From: Corbicula japonica
Lineage: Eukaryota > Mollusca > Bivalvia > Venerida > Cyrenidae
Length of the DNA: 64,000 nt
NCBI GenBank assembly: GCA_038501625.1
Contig: JAZAYU010000003.1
Location: forward strand, 4,788,796 to 4,852,795
Reading direction: 5' to 3'
Of this stretch, positions 32,683 through 47,600 are shown piece by piece. The position numbers and the translations under genes are program-made. The notes beneath the pieces are model-generated. The model saw only the letters and a list, made by a program, of their open reading frames with translations, was not told the origin of the DNA and did no database searches. Numbering within the stretch: position 1 is the stretch's first letter; each line of letters begins with the position of its first letter.

Positions 32683-35600
32683 GTAAGAGAACGTTCCATT
32701 ACTTCATTACTTTTATTACCAGTTATAAATTGTCAAATTTCTCACAATCTCTTCGTAATTTCTTCATATCATTATTTATACATGTGTTCTTACAACTTCT
32801 CTGCAACATTTTATATTACTATATATCTATACGTGTTAAATTCAGAGCCAAAAATGTTGTATCATAAACTATCATACATGTAGAGTGTTATTTTTTAGTA
32901 AGATATTCACCTTCATTAATTCTAAAACTTGAGACTAGGGTAAAAAGCTTGACAAACCGGTTTGGTTACTTCTATATGCCATAAAAGAAATGAAAATATA
33001 TCAGATAGAAACTCCAAAATATTTTGTTAAGATTACAGTATTTACATTTTTGCAATAAAAATAAGTTTTATAGTTGCATCAAAATCAGATATTTATTTTT
33101 TTTAAATGAAATTGCTGAAATCCGACACTCGATCGATTAAGATTGTAAAACGGTCATTTGTACTGTCAGGTATGTGATTTTGATTGTAATTCACTGGCCG
33201 GTGTTTGGATAATCAAAACAATTGTTCAAATGTTTACATTTTATATACATTGCAATAAATTAACAGGCAGGTTCAAATTTAACAATCTAAATCGGACCAC
33301 ATTGATTTATGAAAGTATATGAGTATCTTAATCTAAAAAGAAACAACATTAGAAAGTTTGTTTCAACTTTTATTACGTTCAATTCAAAGTCAGGTAATTC
33401 GAAATAAAGCGAATTCTACCACAGATAAGAAAATTAAATAACTATAAAAGGAGATTTACTTATAATGCCTTTAACCGGATTTTTCAAGCTTAACTGCATT
33501 TTCTTATAATATTCTCTCTTTATGCGAGGACCCGAAAATGTCCCCATAAATTTGCCATGTCCCCCACAATGAAGGTATTTCAAAGTACATGTGTCTTCGC
33601 AGTTATAATTAAACCCCTCCCACCCGGCTCTCTTTAATCTATTTTACACACCGGCTCTTTTGTTTGCCGTAGGTTGATAATTTTGAGAATAACCTGCGAT
33701 AACAAAAGAATTCACGAGACCAGGTTGTTCCATGCACGTGGACGGGTTGTTCTCCGAAAAGAATTACCCGTCCACGTGCAAGAAACAACCTAGTCTCGTG
33801 CGTATATTTAAAAGTATTAAAACAATACAAAAAAGACCCACAACATTTTTTACATTTTAAGCACTAGAACAAATGAAGTAAAATTAAAACACCACATCAT
33901 TTTATGTTATTTTCTTTTTATAACCCAATTTAGATAACACTTACAGTACCGTATATATTGATAAAAAAGTTCGTTTAACATGCTTTTCTTTTAGTACCTT
34001 ATTGTCATTATGTATAGTCAGGTTTCAATAAGTATAAATCGTAGAATAATGTACATGTATACACATTTATGACAATATTCCAATTTATGGAAAAAAACCG
34101 AGATTTTAAGCTCCTTTTCAAATATCGTTTAGTCTTATTCAAATATCATGTATATATTCAAGTGATTCGATGTTGTAAAACACATTTTGTCTTGTAAAAT
34201 TTTTAGCACTTTTGTGTTCGCTTTATTTTCATCGCTTGACAGAGGAGAAAACTTGAAATCTGACACTTGGCTTTTTTTTCTTTATATACTACTTAAAGTT
34301 TGCTAAGCGCCAATAATATTTGTGTACATGTCATCAGGTGTATGCCAGTTATAAGTTTTATTTTTTATTTATTTTAATTCACCTAATTAATGACTGATTT
34401 GACAAATGTTTGTTGTAATGTGTTTACGGGGTTTATTTTGAATTTGAAATGGATATCGGGGATGTGCACAAGTCAATGTTATTGCATATAATGAAGACCT
34501 TCCCTTAAAACAGACGGCCCTTTAGGAATGCTGTGCAACCGAGCAAATGATTTTACAAAAGTGTGCTTTTTTTTTCAATAGACAAATGGAATACCAAGTA
34601 GTTATTATTATTATTATTATAAGTTGTAGGCCTTGTCACAGGCTTGAAAAAAGCATGTTCGTGCATATTCTTGGGTAGTTTTGAAGTATAGAGTTTAAAA
34701 TTTTTTAACGCCGCACATTTTAACTGAATGAAATAGTGATCGAATGAATGAGTGCGTGAATTGTTCAATTTCCGCATCAATATGACTGAAATACTGTTGA
34801 AAGCGGGTGTTTAACCCCACAAAAAGTATGATACGTAAATAATGACGCTAACCTGTATGTATTTTGTGACAAAAAAATTCGGCTGCTCAACTCTTCAAAC
34901 AAATCTGATGCTTGGGAGAAACTTTTATTCAAATCGTAGTACTTGCATGTGTCTAAGGTGTGTAAGTCGGATATCAACCTCGTACATCGGTGTTTCTGTG
35001 TAGAAAATACCTGGCCACGAGCTTCATGAAACATCTCGAGCGCTTCGCAGTCTCGGTGTCACAAGAAGCCCGTGACCAGGTATTTCCTACACAGAAACAC
35101 CTCGTACTCGGATGATATCCTATACATCTTCATTTTTTAAAGAGTATAGTTTACAGAACTATATAATAATATACACTAGCAGTAAGATATCCTACAGGAT
35201 AACACAACATCAGATGCTAAAGTTTCATCATAGTTTCTGTTAAATACCATTTGTGTTTTCCTTAATTGTTTTATGTTGTAAGACCTATTTTTGACAATTC
35301 ATTTTAACTATCATAGATTTTGTCCCTAGTCTTGCTAGACTATACTTATTGTTGTTAGCATTTTTATGTTTATATGCGATTACAAGACATTTAGCAACAA
35401 TATGCAAAAACACAAAATCTTTGCACTTCTGCCAAGCCTCTGAAATATGTAATTGATTAGTTTTCCGACCTATCCTGACTGCAAATCAAAACATATCGAC
35501 GTGTTTAGTCCATTCCAAACAAATCAACATTAAATACAAGACAAATAGCATAGTTTACAAAAAACCCAACGGAATTAATTAAACGCAGGTATCTGGCACG

Positions 35601-38600
35601 CGCGCACGTGCTTCTCGTCGGCTTCTGTAATCAACAGTCGGTCGTCTGCTGCGAAACATATGCACAAAATAGTTTGCGAAAGTTTCTGGGCACCGCGGGA
35701 TGTTTTGGCACGTTGTTCGGGAATTTCTGCAACACCGCGGGATTCCTCATGAAAATATAGCATCTTCGTTTTGAATTGTTTAATTAGATTATTCTCAAAA
35801 TATAGTTGTGTTACCACTGATTCATTTTACAATCTGCCAGATAGGCCTTCTGAATTTGATTAATTGCATTTTATCTGATCTGAATTGACCAACATCCTAT
35901 GTCATGGCGTTTCCAAATCTGTAGAAGTACATTTATTTATCCCTCATATGCGAAACAATATCCCAAACATTACGACCGGGCTGAAGATTATAAAACTGAG
36001 ATTAGAAACCAGTCTCAAATCTCAAGCATCTCATTGGCTGAAATGGCGACCAGTCGCCATTTCAGCCAATCAGATGCTTGAGATTTGAGACTGGTTTTCA
36101 TTCTCAGTTTTATAATCTTGGAGCCAGAACGTTGCTTTCTGGAGCATGGCAATGATTTCAATCAATGTCAGGCAGAATATCTGAGATCGGCCGGATCTAA
36201 CTCGATTATGAGATCTAAAATACGAATCAGAAATCGAGGGTCATTTCGATTGATTTATTGAAGTTGTAGCGAAAACAATTGATAACTAATAGAGATATCC
36301 TAAGGAAATAAAGGGAACATAAAATTGGGTTTAGGAAGGAAAGGCTAATGAAGAAACTTGGTCAAAAAGCAATTGTGGAACGCTCTTAGCGATATGGGCA
36401 AATGTCGTATCAATTTTATGGTGAATCAATTTCATTTAGCTTGACGAGGGCTTAACATAATAAGACTGTGATTTGTGATTTGTCAAAAACAGTAAAGACG
36501 CAGTATCCGCCAATCAGCTGCCAAATTCCTGTCACGTGATTTATAATCTTCTGCCAGATTTAAGAATGTTAATTTTAAATCTTTAAGAGGTAGCTGAAAG
36601 AACATTAAGTTGTTTATTTAAATACTTATAAACTTATTTAAATGAACACACAATCGTTTTACTAGTAAATACACGTTTTACAAAATAAAACAAATTTACT
36701 TGTGCTCAAGGTTATAAAACTGAGCATGGAAACCAGTTTCAAATCACAAGCATCTGATTGGCTGAAATGGCGACCAGTCGCCATTTCAGCCAATCAGATG
36801 CTTGAGATTTGAGACTGGTTTCCTTGCCCAGTTTTATAACCTCCAGCCCAGAACTCTCCGCACATAATGGAAATGGCACCTTGCTTTTGTAATCATGCAA
36901 GAATGGTATATATCTAATGTTCTGCCGACATGTTAATTGTTTATTAAAGTCGCAAATTGAATTTCTTACACAAACTTCAAAAATAAAATCTTTTTTATAT
37001 TTCCTGTTACCATCACAGGGATAATGTCAATATTTTCCAAAATAATGGATGAAAATCGTGACACTGAATTCACCAAGAGTTGAGGTACTGACTTCATCGA
37101 AAGCAATGCTGGTATTTTTGCAAATATTGCGTGCCGTAAGCTTTTGGTCGCTTTTTTCATACGTTTTATTCTCGCGAGGAGAGTTTATGACGGTTATTAC
37201 GTCTCCATTATTTTAGTCAAGATGTCTTCAAGAAATCAAAATCGAAATATCAAATTTATTAAAATGCATCAATCATGATAGGTCACATGCTTTGCTAAAT
37301 ATTACATTTATATAAATTCATTGTATAAACTGTATTGCATATATGTAATGTGAATGAGACTTTAATAAAATAATTGAATTGAATTGTATCTAAAGCCATA
37401 CGGTTTTAATCTTTCTTTTCATGACTACAAATTGAAATTTAGTTTACCACAAACATAACCAGCAAAATCGCATTTTCAATTTTACTTATGTAAACATAGC
37501 AAATCGTGTTGTTTACACTAATCGAGCTGGGAACAAGATTGAAAGATTGATCAAGATTTCCTCTGCATTTTACTGAAGGCAATAATAGATTGACCAACGA
37601 ATGTCTACATACCGCGAACAGCGTATTTCTATTGATGACATGTTGTTACGCCGTTACCGGGACAAGAAAACGCAACATGTTGTCAGACGGTGTAATATTT
37701 CTCTGGGTAATAAAAGAAACTTTTGATAAAATACAACAAAAGCCTTAATCTCGATGATCTATTGTTATAACCATGCATTGATTTTGACACCCTCCTGACT
37801 ACTTATTTTTTCAAGGCTTAGAAAAGATCAACGTAACTTCCCATGATTCTTATCCATGTTGTCATAAATGTGAGAACACATTAAAGGATATTTGTTTGTG
37901 CAAGTACCTATTATTGTTGAAAAAGATTCGAAAATATTTCCCTGAGGATCTGACATTACCTGAGCTGAAGATTATATAACTAAGATTTGGAACCAGTCTC
38001 AAATCTCAAGCATCTGATTGGATGAAATGGCGACTGCTTGAGAGTTGAGGCTGGTTTCCATTCTCAGTTTTATGACATTGGGCACAGTTTGATTCTCATC
38101 ACAGCTTTTGACACTGTGATGAATATGATAAACCCTTCATTCAATGGAATATGATTTTTATCTCATGGACGACCCGTGTGGATCCAGATCTCCCTGCATA
38201 TTCATGCAGTCTTTTAAGGGTTTGCATTGTTCGCTTCTTGGTCAGAAATAACCAACTGAATCTAAAAGCGGCCAGTTTAGATCCAGATCGGCCGGTACAT
38301 TCGTGTGTTCTTATAGGGATCTACAAGTTTAGCTGCTTGGTCACAAATAACCGAATAAATCTAAAAGCGACGTGTAGATAACGATCAGACTGTAGTTACA
38401 TAAGTTGCACAAGGAATATAAGCCGTATCCATGGACAGAAGGGTCAAGTCTGAATAAGTCAGACGGACAAATGTTTCTAAGGTACAGATCTTAAACTCAT
38501 GCTAAATAGCTTCTACACTGGTGGCAAATGGGATTTCATTGAGAGCAGTTAAAGAGTTGATTGGATTCACGGGTATATTTGATATAATCGGACTGGATAA

Positions 38601-41600
38601 AAAAGTAATTTAAGTGATAACGGCTAAATGACTGAGCAGTTCAAGTAACCTGCTGATATGGATCTTCGCTGGTAGCAGATAATTAGCTGGTGGCCAAATT
38701 CTGTATCAGGCAATTATATATTGATCTTTGCTACCGATATAATAACAGGTATATTAATAATGTATTTTGAGTTTATTTAGTAGCCATTTCCCCTCCTGTG
38801 GTATCATTTAGTTTCGCGAAAATAAAAAAAAACATATCGCGCGATCATGAATGTATTACTCTAATAATACACATTATAAAACACATTTAATTTAGCTTTG
38901 GGTCTTATTTCGAGGAATTGTCATAGCGCGAAATTCGCGAAAATAAAAACCCGCAATAAATATAAGTATACAACAGTATGCATTTGGACAAGTTTTAATT
39001 TATGTGAGACAATTTATCCAAATTATTCGGTGCCATTCAAGCCGAGAAAAATTCCACAAAGCCGGCGGAGATTAAACTCTTAATTCTTCGGTATGCCATG
39101 CCGCTGTGCCACAAGACACTAGGATCCAAATAAATCTGAAGATAATAAAACTGAGATTTGAAACCAGTAAAAAATCTCAAGGATCTGATTGGCTGAAATG
39201 GCGACCAGTCGCCATGTCAGCCAATCAGATCCTTGAGATTCGAGACTGGTTTCCAGGGATCTGTACCTCTTTGAACCTGGGCTGAAGATTATAAAACTGA
39301 GATTAAAAACCAGTCTCAAATCTCAGGCATCTGATTGGCTGAAATGGCGAATCAGCCAATCAGATGCTTTAGATTTGAGACAGGTTGTCATTCTCAGTTT
39401 TATAACCTTGGAGCCAGGATAATCAGGGCAACTGCAAGGTTTATCGAGCTAGACGATTATGTATATGATGAAGATGCTACTGTTTTAGACAAATGTAGCG
39501 AACTATCTGATAACTGTGCCGACTTTATGATAGATCTGTCTGTAGCCTTGTCACAAATTCTCACAAATTATGAAATTATTTTCTTACATTGAGATTTCTC
39601 GTTAATAAGTCAATGACTTGTGTTATCTTAATAGCGTAACACATATCGAGATATGTTTCATAAATTTGTGTTGTGCTTCTGTTTTGTAGAACATTTCAGG
39701 TGGAATGTGTTTTCACGATACGGAAACGTGTCACGAAGCATCCAAACAAACATTGTCGCTAAAAGAACACAATTAAAAAAAACTAAAGAATACAACAATA
39801 AAGAACTCGCCTACCCTCCACCAAAATCCCGAAAACAAAAGAGGAAAAACACTAATATGCCATTAAACAAAGGCTAATTAAAAAAGGGTGAAAATGTTCA
39901 ACAAATATTTGTCACTGAGTCGTCCCCATAGGACCCAGCTGATTTAAATTTAAATTGTTTTCTTAACCCTAACACTGTACTTGTACAATTCCGAAGACTT
40001 GTCAACTTGCGAATGGCATAGAACTATAGAGCAGCGTGAGCATCTGGCAGCATGACCAGCACCTGTGTGTGCACTTGGCATAGTCTTATCAACTGTCGTT
40101 AAAGGTGTGTAGTCTGATCAGCCAGTCTTCTTAGACGCGTTATCTGCATGCAGTCTGGTCAACTTGTCAGCTGGTAGCAGGTCCGTTTTGCCAAACAGTC
40201 TGATCAGCACGTCCATATCGCCGTAAAGTTTGAGAAGCACGTATGCGTTCCCGAACAGAGTGATAAGTATATTTTGACTTGCAGTCAGATCACCCCATTC
40301 CTGTTGATGTGTAATCTGGTCAGGCTGTATTCTTGTTGATGTGTAATCTGGTCAGGCTGTATTCTTGTTGATGTGTAATCTGGTCAGGCTGTATTCTTGT
40401 TGATGTGTACTCTGGTCAGGCTGTATTCTTGTTGATTTGTACTCTGGTCAGGCTGAATCCTTGTTGATGTGCAATCTGGTCAGGCTGTATTCTTGTTGAT
40501 GTGCAATCTGGCCGTGCTGTATTCGTGTTGATGTGCAATCTGGCCAGGCTGTATTCGTGTTGATGGGGAATCTGGTCAGGCTGTATTCTTGTTGATGTGC
40601 AATCTGGCCGTGCTGTATTCGTGTTGATGTGCATTCTGGCCAGGCTGTATTCGTGTTGATGTGCAATCTGACCAGGCTGTATTCTCTATTCCAATGTCAT
40701 AACCACAATTCAAAGAATGGTTATCTTAGACTGGGTTAAAATATTAGATATTCTTAATATTCTAACCCAGTCTTAGAAGACTGATCGCTGATACATCAAT
40801 AAACAAACATTTTCTTCATGTCCCCAACTTCATTACCAAATTACATGGGATCTGGTTTGACGAAAACAAACACAAATGGAGATGTTCCATTTGACATTAC
40901 CGGTATTTCTTCGACTTCGTGTATATGAAAATATGATCCATTTGACAGAGATATGGCTGATTAAATGTTTCTGTGTTTGTTCTTCTCCAGAAAAACACTA
41001 CAATAAATTAGACAATGAATCTGTTGTTGAGAAAAATTGAGATATTGCACATATCAGGAAAAAAAATCAGAAATAACTTGACATTTTCATTTAGATATTT
41101 ACGAGAATGTCCTAACATCAATTTTACGCTTCATGGAAGCCTTTGTTGCTTAGAATCATAAGTCATTAAAAAAAGACGTCAGTCTAGAGAGGAGCATTTT
41201 CTTGATATTTTCTACCATTTGTGATTACAGTCCTTTCTTTGTTTTGTTTTGTTTGTGGCGTTAGGTTAATTGTTTATTACTTGTTTTGTATCCATGAAGG
41301 GATAGTGAATATAGCATTCGGGCGTCGTTTCAAGGTACAATAACCAAAACGCTTTGTGTTAAAAGAGTTTAAATAGAGATGTTATTGTTTATTGTTACAT
41401 TTTAAACATAAAATGCCGTTTTAATATGATTTATTATCATCAGCGTGTTATCTATAAAATCCTTAAGCCAAGTGCACAGTTTCAAATCTGTTTTATTATG
41501 TCTGAATGGCATTTCATTCAAAAGCTGTTTGTTCTACAACATTTTACTGTAGTTTGAAAGCTGGCTGTTGTTATGACATATCACTGAAGAGTTGTGAATA

Positions 41601-44600
41601 AAATTAATCAACGCCATCTCTTGGCAATAATACGAGTATATACTGTTTTATAGTTGAACCTTTTAATTTAAAAATTAAATTATACACAAAAGTCTATGAA
41701 AAGATTTACACGAATAAGATAACGGAATTGTTTATCATGAAAGTTATCTTTTGGTTGAAATTCATTGTACCCGGCCTGATAAAAGTCCCGTCAGAAAAGA
41801 ACGATTATTGAAGAGAGATTGGTATTAACTGCGTAATCCTCTCGCGGGATTATCTGTGTAATCCTCTCGCTGGTTCCAGGCCAGAAATAAAAGTTCTCGT
41901 CGGAAACAAGGTTCTTTCTTGGAGAGAGCTAGGGATTAACAGAATTAACCTTTCGCTCTTTGCCATCTATCTCCTCGGTGTTATGAGGCACTATTTAATT
42001 ATTCAGTAACACTAGAGAAATAATATCAGAAACTGATATATTGATATTCAAAATTTTTGTGAAATTCGATATTAGTTGAAATCATGAATAACAGAACGGA
42101 TATTAAAAAATCTTTTAATTTAGTACATAGTTAAACGATTCACCATACCACTGCATTTATGTGTATAACCCGTCCTTTCAATTTAATAGACGCCTTTTCT
42201 GCATATCACTGGCAATTTTTTAAATTTCTAATCTGATTAAAATCAACAATTTTGATTTATTCTAGAAAGCTTGTCATTAAAATACAGTAATTGACATTCA
42301 AATTCGTCCTAGATAAGCTCCTTGTTAACAAGTGTACATTTATAATAGCCAACATATAAATGTTTTACTTGAGGCATTTATATATTTCATATAGTTAGTT
42401 TGGCAAACAGATATGACTACGTAATATCAGTTCTTGCACATTTCTATGACTTGATAGCTAAGCACGTTGAAATTTATCTTATTAACATATACCAAAAATT
42501 ATATTAAAATCCGAGAGGGGAAGTTTCTTTTGGCTTAGCTAACTAAGGTTTTATAAATTGAGTTATCGAGTTAAAATATCAAAGATTAATCTTTGTTCTC
42601 TTAAACTTATTAAACGATGTGGACGAAGGGATTCCGACTCTTGTTTTCGGGTTTTTCGCTTTTAAATTGCAACGAGGATTTGAAATAGAAACCGGCATAA
42701 AATACAACCTTGACGCAGGCCAATGTTTGCACTAAACAATAACTTTGCTACCTTGTCCTAGGGTTAAACAGCTGAACATCTTTCCATCTATTTTGGGTCT
42801 GTTTCTATTAATAAAATTCTAGCCTTTCTCGACTTGAAGTGAAGAATTAATAGTGAGGCAGATTCCAATTACAGATGTCTGTGTTTAATGGATGTCTCCT
42901 GTTTTCTGTTTGGCTTCTTCTACCTATGGTAGATTGTTTGCTAAATGTTGTGGGATTCTTTTGGTAAAAATAAAACATAACAGCTGACTACAGTACACTC
43001 TTATTCAACGATTTCACGTTTTAAATTTCGAGGAGCTGTTGAGTAAGTTTTTGCCTTGTTCAGTTTTTCAGTTTGTACTTAACTGAGTTCGTCTAACAGA
43101 GTAACACACCACTCTGATGTACTACCTTAAAGACTTAGGCAAATTGCTATTTATTGCTATTTAGAAACTAAGACTTTTTTGAGTTCACAACGAGGAAACT
43201 AAGATTTCAGGAAATCGCCGTGTTTAAACTAAGTCTTTAACAAATCGCTGTGTAGAAACTAAGTCTTTATATAATCGTTATTGAGAAACTAAGAGTTCAG
43301 CAGTTTGCTATGTGAGAACTTAGATTTCAACAAATCGCCGTTAATAACAAAGTCTTTAACAAATCACTGTATAGAAACGTAGGCTTCGACAAACCGCTGT
43401 GTAGAAACAACACAATCAGCAAATCCGGTATATAAACTAAGTCTTCAACTAATAGCTGTTTAGAAACTTAGACTTTAGCAAAACGCCCTATTTAAACCTA
43501 GTCTTAGACAAATCGCTTTGTAGTAGAGACATTGACTTCTGCAAACCGCTTTCCCCGACAAATCGCCGTGTATAGACATCGACTTCTGCAAACCGCTTTC
43601 CTCGGCAAATCGCCGTGTAGAGACATCGACTTCTGCAAACCGCTTTCCCCGGAAAATCGCCGTGTATAGACATCGACTTCTGCAAACCGCTTTCCTCGGC
43701 AAATCGCCGTGTATAGACATCGACTTCTGAAAAACCGCTTTCCTCGGCAAATCGCGGTGTAGAGACATCGACTTCTGCAAACCGCTTTCCCCGGCAATTC
43801 GCCGTGTAGAGACATCGACTTCTGCAAACCGCCGTGTAGAAACTACACATTTGAAGCAAATCGCTACGCAAAAACTTAGATTTTGACAAATCTCTAAACA
43901 CACAAAAATATGACTCCGTCAAATCGCTGTGTAGAACTGGTTGGTTACAAAGGATCGTACTAGCATGTACATGCATCAACGTGCTACACTATCTACCGAT
44001 CTGGGAGAGCTTTTATTTCGTTCTTTTTGTAAAACTTACAATTTCGTATGCTTTATCTCAGACATAAACCAATTTTCAAGAACATGAGACATTAGAAAAT
44101 ACAAGAGTTATTACGTCAGTAACTTTCTATGTTTTCTGCTTTGTTTTTAGTGTTAAAACTCGATACATCAACCATGATTTCAATTTCCAGAATTTGCTAT
44201 TATGACAAGAGAAATGCGATATGAAATTTATTTGTCTCCAGAGATAGTATTGTAAACATTTCTAGACAATACGTGTTAAAAAGTATTAACTAAGGCTGTA
44301 GAACTGCTTCATGTTCTAAGAAAATTATTGCTTCCAACGAAAGTGATATATATATGTAATAATTCCATTTAATTTACTAGTAGATTCACTGAATTAGCTA
44401 CAATGTATCGGTGTAAGAACAATCAAAGTAATCAGGTTAACAAATCTTCGCTACAGTGCAATAACGGAATATCTCATTCGTCATTTAATGGTACTTATAC
44501 CGTTATTGTATTAAGATGACGAAATAATATTAAAATTCCTCTGTTTCTTAAAATACACATTTCTATTATTAGTTTTTTTTCCAGTTTTGCGTAGTTTCAT

Positions 44601-47600
44601 GAATTAAAACACGAAAGGAAAGGAGAAAACATTAAAAGAACTTAGAACTGATTCAGTAATAAGTACTTTCACGCTTCTGTCTGACATTATATTAAGCTAC
44701 TTTATTATTACACCAATAATGCCATGAACCACTCCAATCTCTAACGAATTTACTGTTGCCCAAACCCTGTCTTCTATTAACGTACTCTATGTTACTATGC
44801 AAACTGTAAAGATACGTTTCTAGATATATCATAATGTTGAAACAAGTAATAACCTGTAAGGTAAGTGCTTTCTCCGTTTACAGCAGGATCTGTTCAATTT
44901 TTTAAACAGAAAGCGTTTACGAACTCTCTGTGAAGTGTTTGACATTGATGTATTTTACGATCTCCTGAGTGCGAGTCTTCACATCTTCGTTAAATAAGCG
45001 TGTTAGCATTATCCTGCTGGCTTCCATCGTAACAGATTTTATTGTAGGTTGTCATTTTTTACGCGACTTTGATGTATATACTTAAAACTTTGAAGCAAAC
45101 TCTTCCATTTCTCATAAACTACAATTCAGACAAGTTTTAACAAGTATTATTTTTGTGTGTATACGCTTGTATTTTAAAATGAAAGAAATGCAACTTTCCG
45201 AACACCATAATGGGGTATTCAACAGTAGATGCTGCTCATTCTGGTTTAGTAAGATATATAGGCACAAACTATCATGTCGTCAAGAATGCCCCGCGACGTC
45301 AAATCGCTTTTTTACATGTTATTTCTAATAAGCCAAACCAACGTGTGACTATTTGGGGCACGTCACGGGAAAAGGTACCTTCGGTCATTTTTTGTGATAT
45401 TTTAGTTTTTACTAAATTTAGAAAGAACTTACATGTATTAATCAATTTCTTATAACTTAAATGTGATTCTGTTACATATTTTGACAATAAAATGGTATTT
45501 TACCGCGAAATGCATAATACGTTATTTCGTCTGCTCAAAATGACGTCATATCAAAGATTGACGTCAACTATCCGAAGGTACCTTTTCCCGTGAAGAGCCC
45601 CATTTAATAGTGTATTTTCTTTATATACACTATTAAAAATTTATTTATTTCTCTTGTTAATACACTATCAAACAGCCACACGTTGATTTAGCTGTCTCCG
45701 GGCATCTATGAGGACATTTAAGATGGTCTGGGCTTATAATATCTTATATGGTTTTTTTTTCTCTTTTCAGCTGCACTCTTTGAACCTGAATATGAGGGGA
45801 TGACTCTGGCCTTCCAAAATGCAGTAACCAAGGTAAACATGCACTCGGAAGCCGGACTGGGCCGGAAAATCATCTACGATCTCAAACAAATAGCGCCACA
45901 CGACAGCTTTGAGGCAAGCAAAGAAGGTAATGTAACGCATGATAAAAATGAATCGTCGCATGTTAATACGACATTACAAGAAGTGGGTAATGCGTAATGT
46001 ACTAGAAATGAGTTCAAAATGGGAAAACAATTATTAACGTTAGGAAACAACATAAACACTGAAAGTGTGGAAATAGTTCCTGTTAGATTGTCACATTAAT
46101 GGTGACGTTAACTTAGATAGAAAAACGTTTTGTTTTTCTTATAAATGAACTATTTTAACATTAGAATTTAAATCTATAACGTGTCAACACGATTTCGCAA
46201 AGGAAATTTTTTCATCTTTCATTTCGATTCAACCACAAAGAAACGTTCTGACCATTCCAGCAGAAATGTATTTAAGGTATGGTTTAAAGTTATATATTAC
46301 TTATTATATCAAATCGATTATTACTGATAACTATTAAAGTTAGATTAAGTATTTTGACAGAATAATTCTATCAGACGGTGGTCTAAGACTTCAAATATTC
46401 TCCACATCTTGTCTATATATTATTTTTATTATGGGTCTGTCTGTTCTGTTCACCATATCATGACGTCATTTCCGGATGTTTGTGATAGATGAAAAGGGGA
46501 ACTTTGAAAGCAACCAAACACGACAAATATGAAAATATTGCAGGCTCGGTTTGATTGAGCCTGTTCATGGACATTAATGGAAATGCATATTACTGTCCAC
46601 GCCGCCTAGCCATGTAAGATAGAACTGCGACAAACATTTTGTTTTTTAATGCCAATGAAGTAAAGTTTAACCTAGACATCTTACGATCACTTCGTTAAAG
46701 CTTCTTAATTGTGAAATCTTCCCATAAACAACAACAACAACAACATTTATAAGCACTCAAGCAAAAACATTGCTTCTGGCATATATACAAAATCATTCAT
46801 TCCCATAATAAACACATAGACCATCACACAATCTTCCATGTCCATACATTTATTTTATTAGTAGAAAAGACATGTTATTTTGGAATTAAAATGAATCAGG
46901 AGTTTATTGCTTGTCAACCTGGAGATGTTGAGAAGTGGTCCGATAGATTTCGGTTAAATCCGGAGATTTGGCAGGCCAGCTCTGGAAACAAGTACTTGTG
47001 TATAGCTATATATATTATACTACAACTTGAAAGCTAAATGCAATATAAAATGGTATTTCTTCTTACGAGCGTCACCAGTATTACATTTGAGAGCTATACT
47101 CGTATATGCTATCAAAATAGCTATTTAAACAATATCAAAACAGGAGAATCATTCTAACTGCATTAATAATTCAAAGAATCGAACAGCTGTAGCACGTTTT
47201 CACCATTCTTCTCACTCTCTGCGGTGCGTAGGTGCAAGTGTCCCACTTCCGTAATCTTCCACTCACCCGTGAGGCTTTGAACAGTTTCATAATACGAGTA
47301 TTTATTCTTTAAATTTTTACAAAGACCACCCCGAAATAGGGCGCGTCACGGGAAAAGATACATTCGGTCATATTTTGTTGCATTTTAGTTGTTACTATTT
47401 TTGGAAAGAAATTACAATTTTCTTTTAGTTTCTCGTAACTAAGAAGTGATTTTCTTACTAATTTTGACAAAAAAATATTTTACTGCAAAATGCATAATAA
47501 TTAATGTCGTCTGCTCAACTTAATGACGTCATTTCAAGAATTGACGTCAACTGTCCGAAGGTACCTTTTCCCGTGACGCGCCCCAAATTAAGACCGCCTT

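Larger units (their letters stand above)
32683..45770 (+). other. Glutamate receptor intron 1 (13.1 kb)
   Basis: Holds two solitary hairpins (33713-33800, 34990-35100), five family A copies between 35978 and 39417, a 32-bp array, a 30/47-bp array and a family B copy. No other gene is supported in it. A+T-rich sequence at 41000-43100 and 44000-45300 has no recognised feature. Confidence 0.75.

Noticed and set aside
40416..40666. Two 72-codon minus-strand ORFs with HINTNTA repeats
   Set aside because: By-product of the 32-bp array.
43475..43979. Minus-strand ORFs of 107-163 codons with RSRCLYTAICRGKRF repeats in three frames
   Set aside because: Three overlapping frames of the 47-bp array are open at once, showing low stop content and not coding.
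45800..45997. ORF starting at an internal Met of exon 2
   Set aside because: It is the glutamate-receptor exon 2 frame running into the intron past the donor at 45927.
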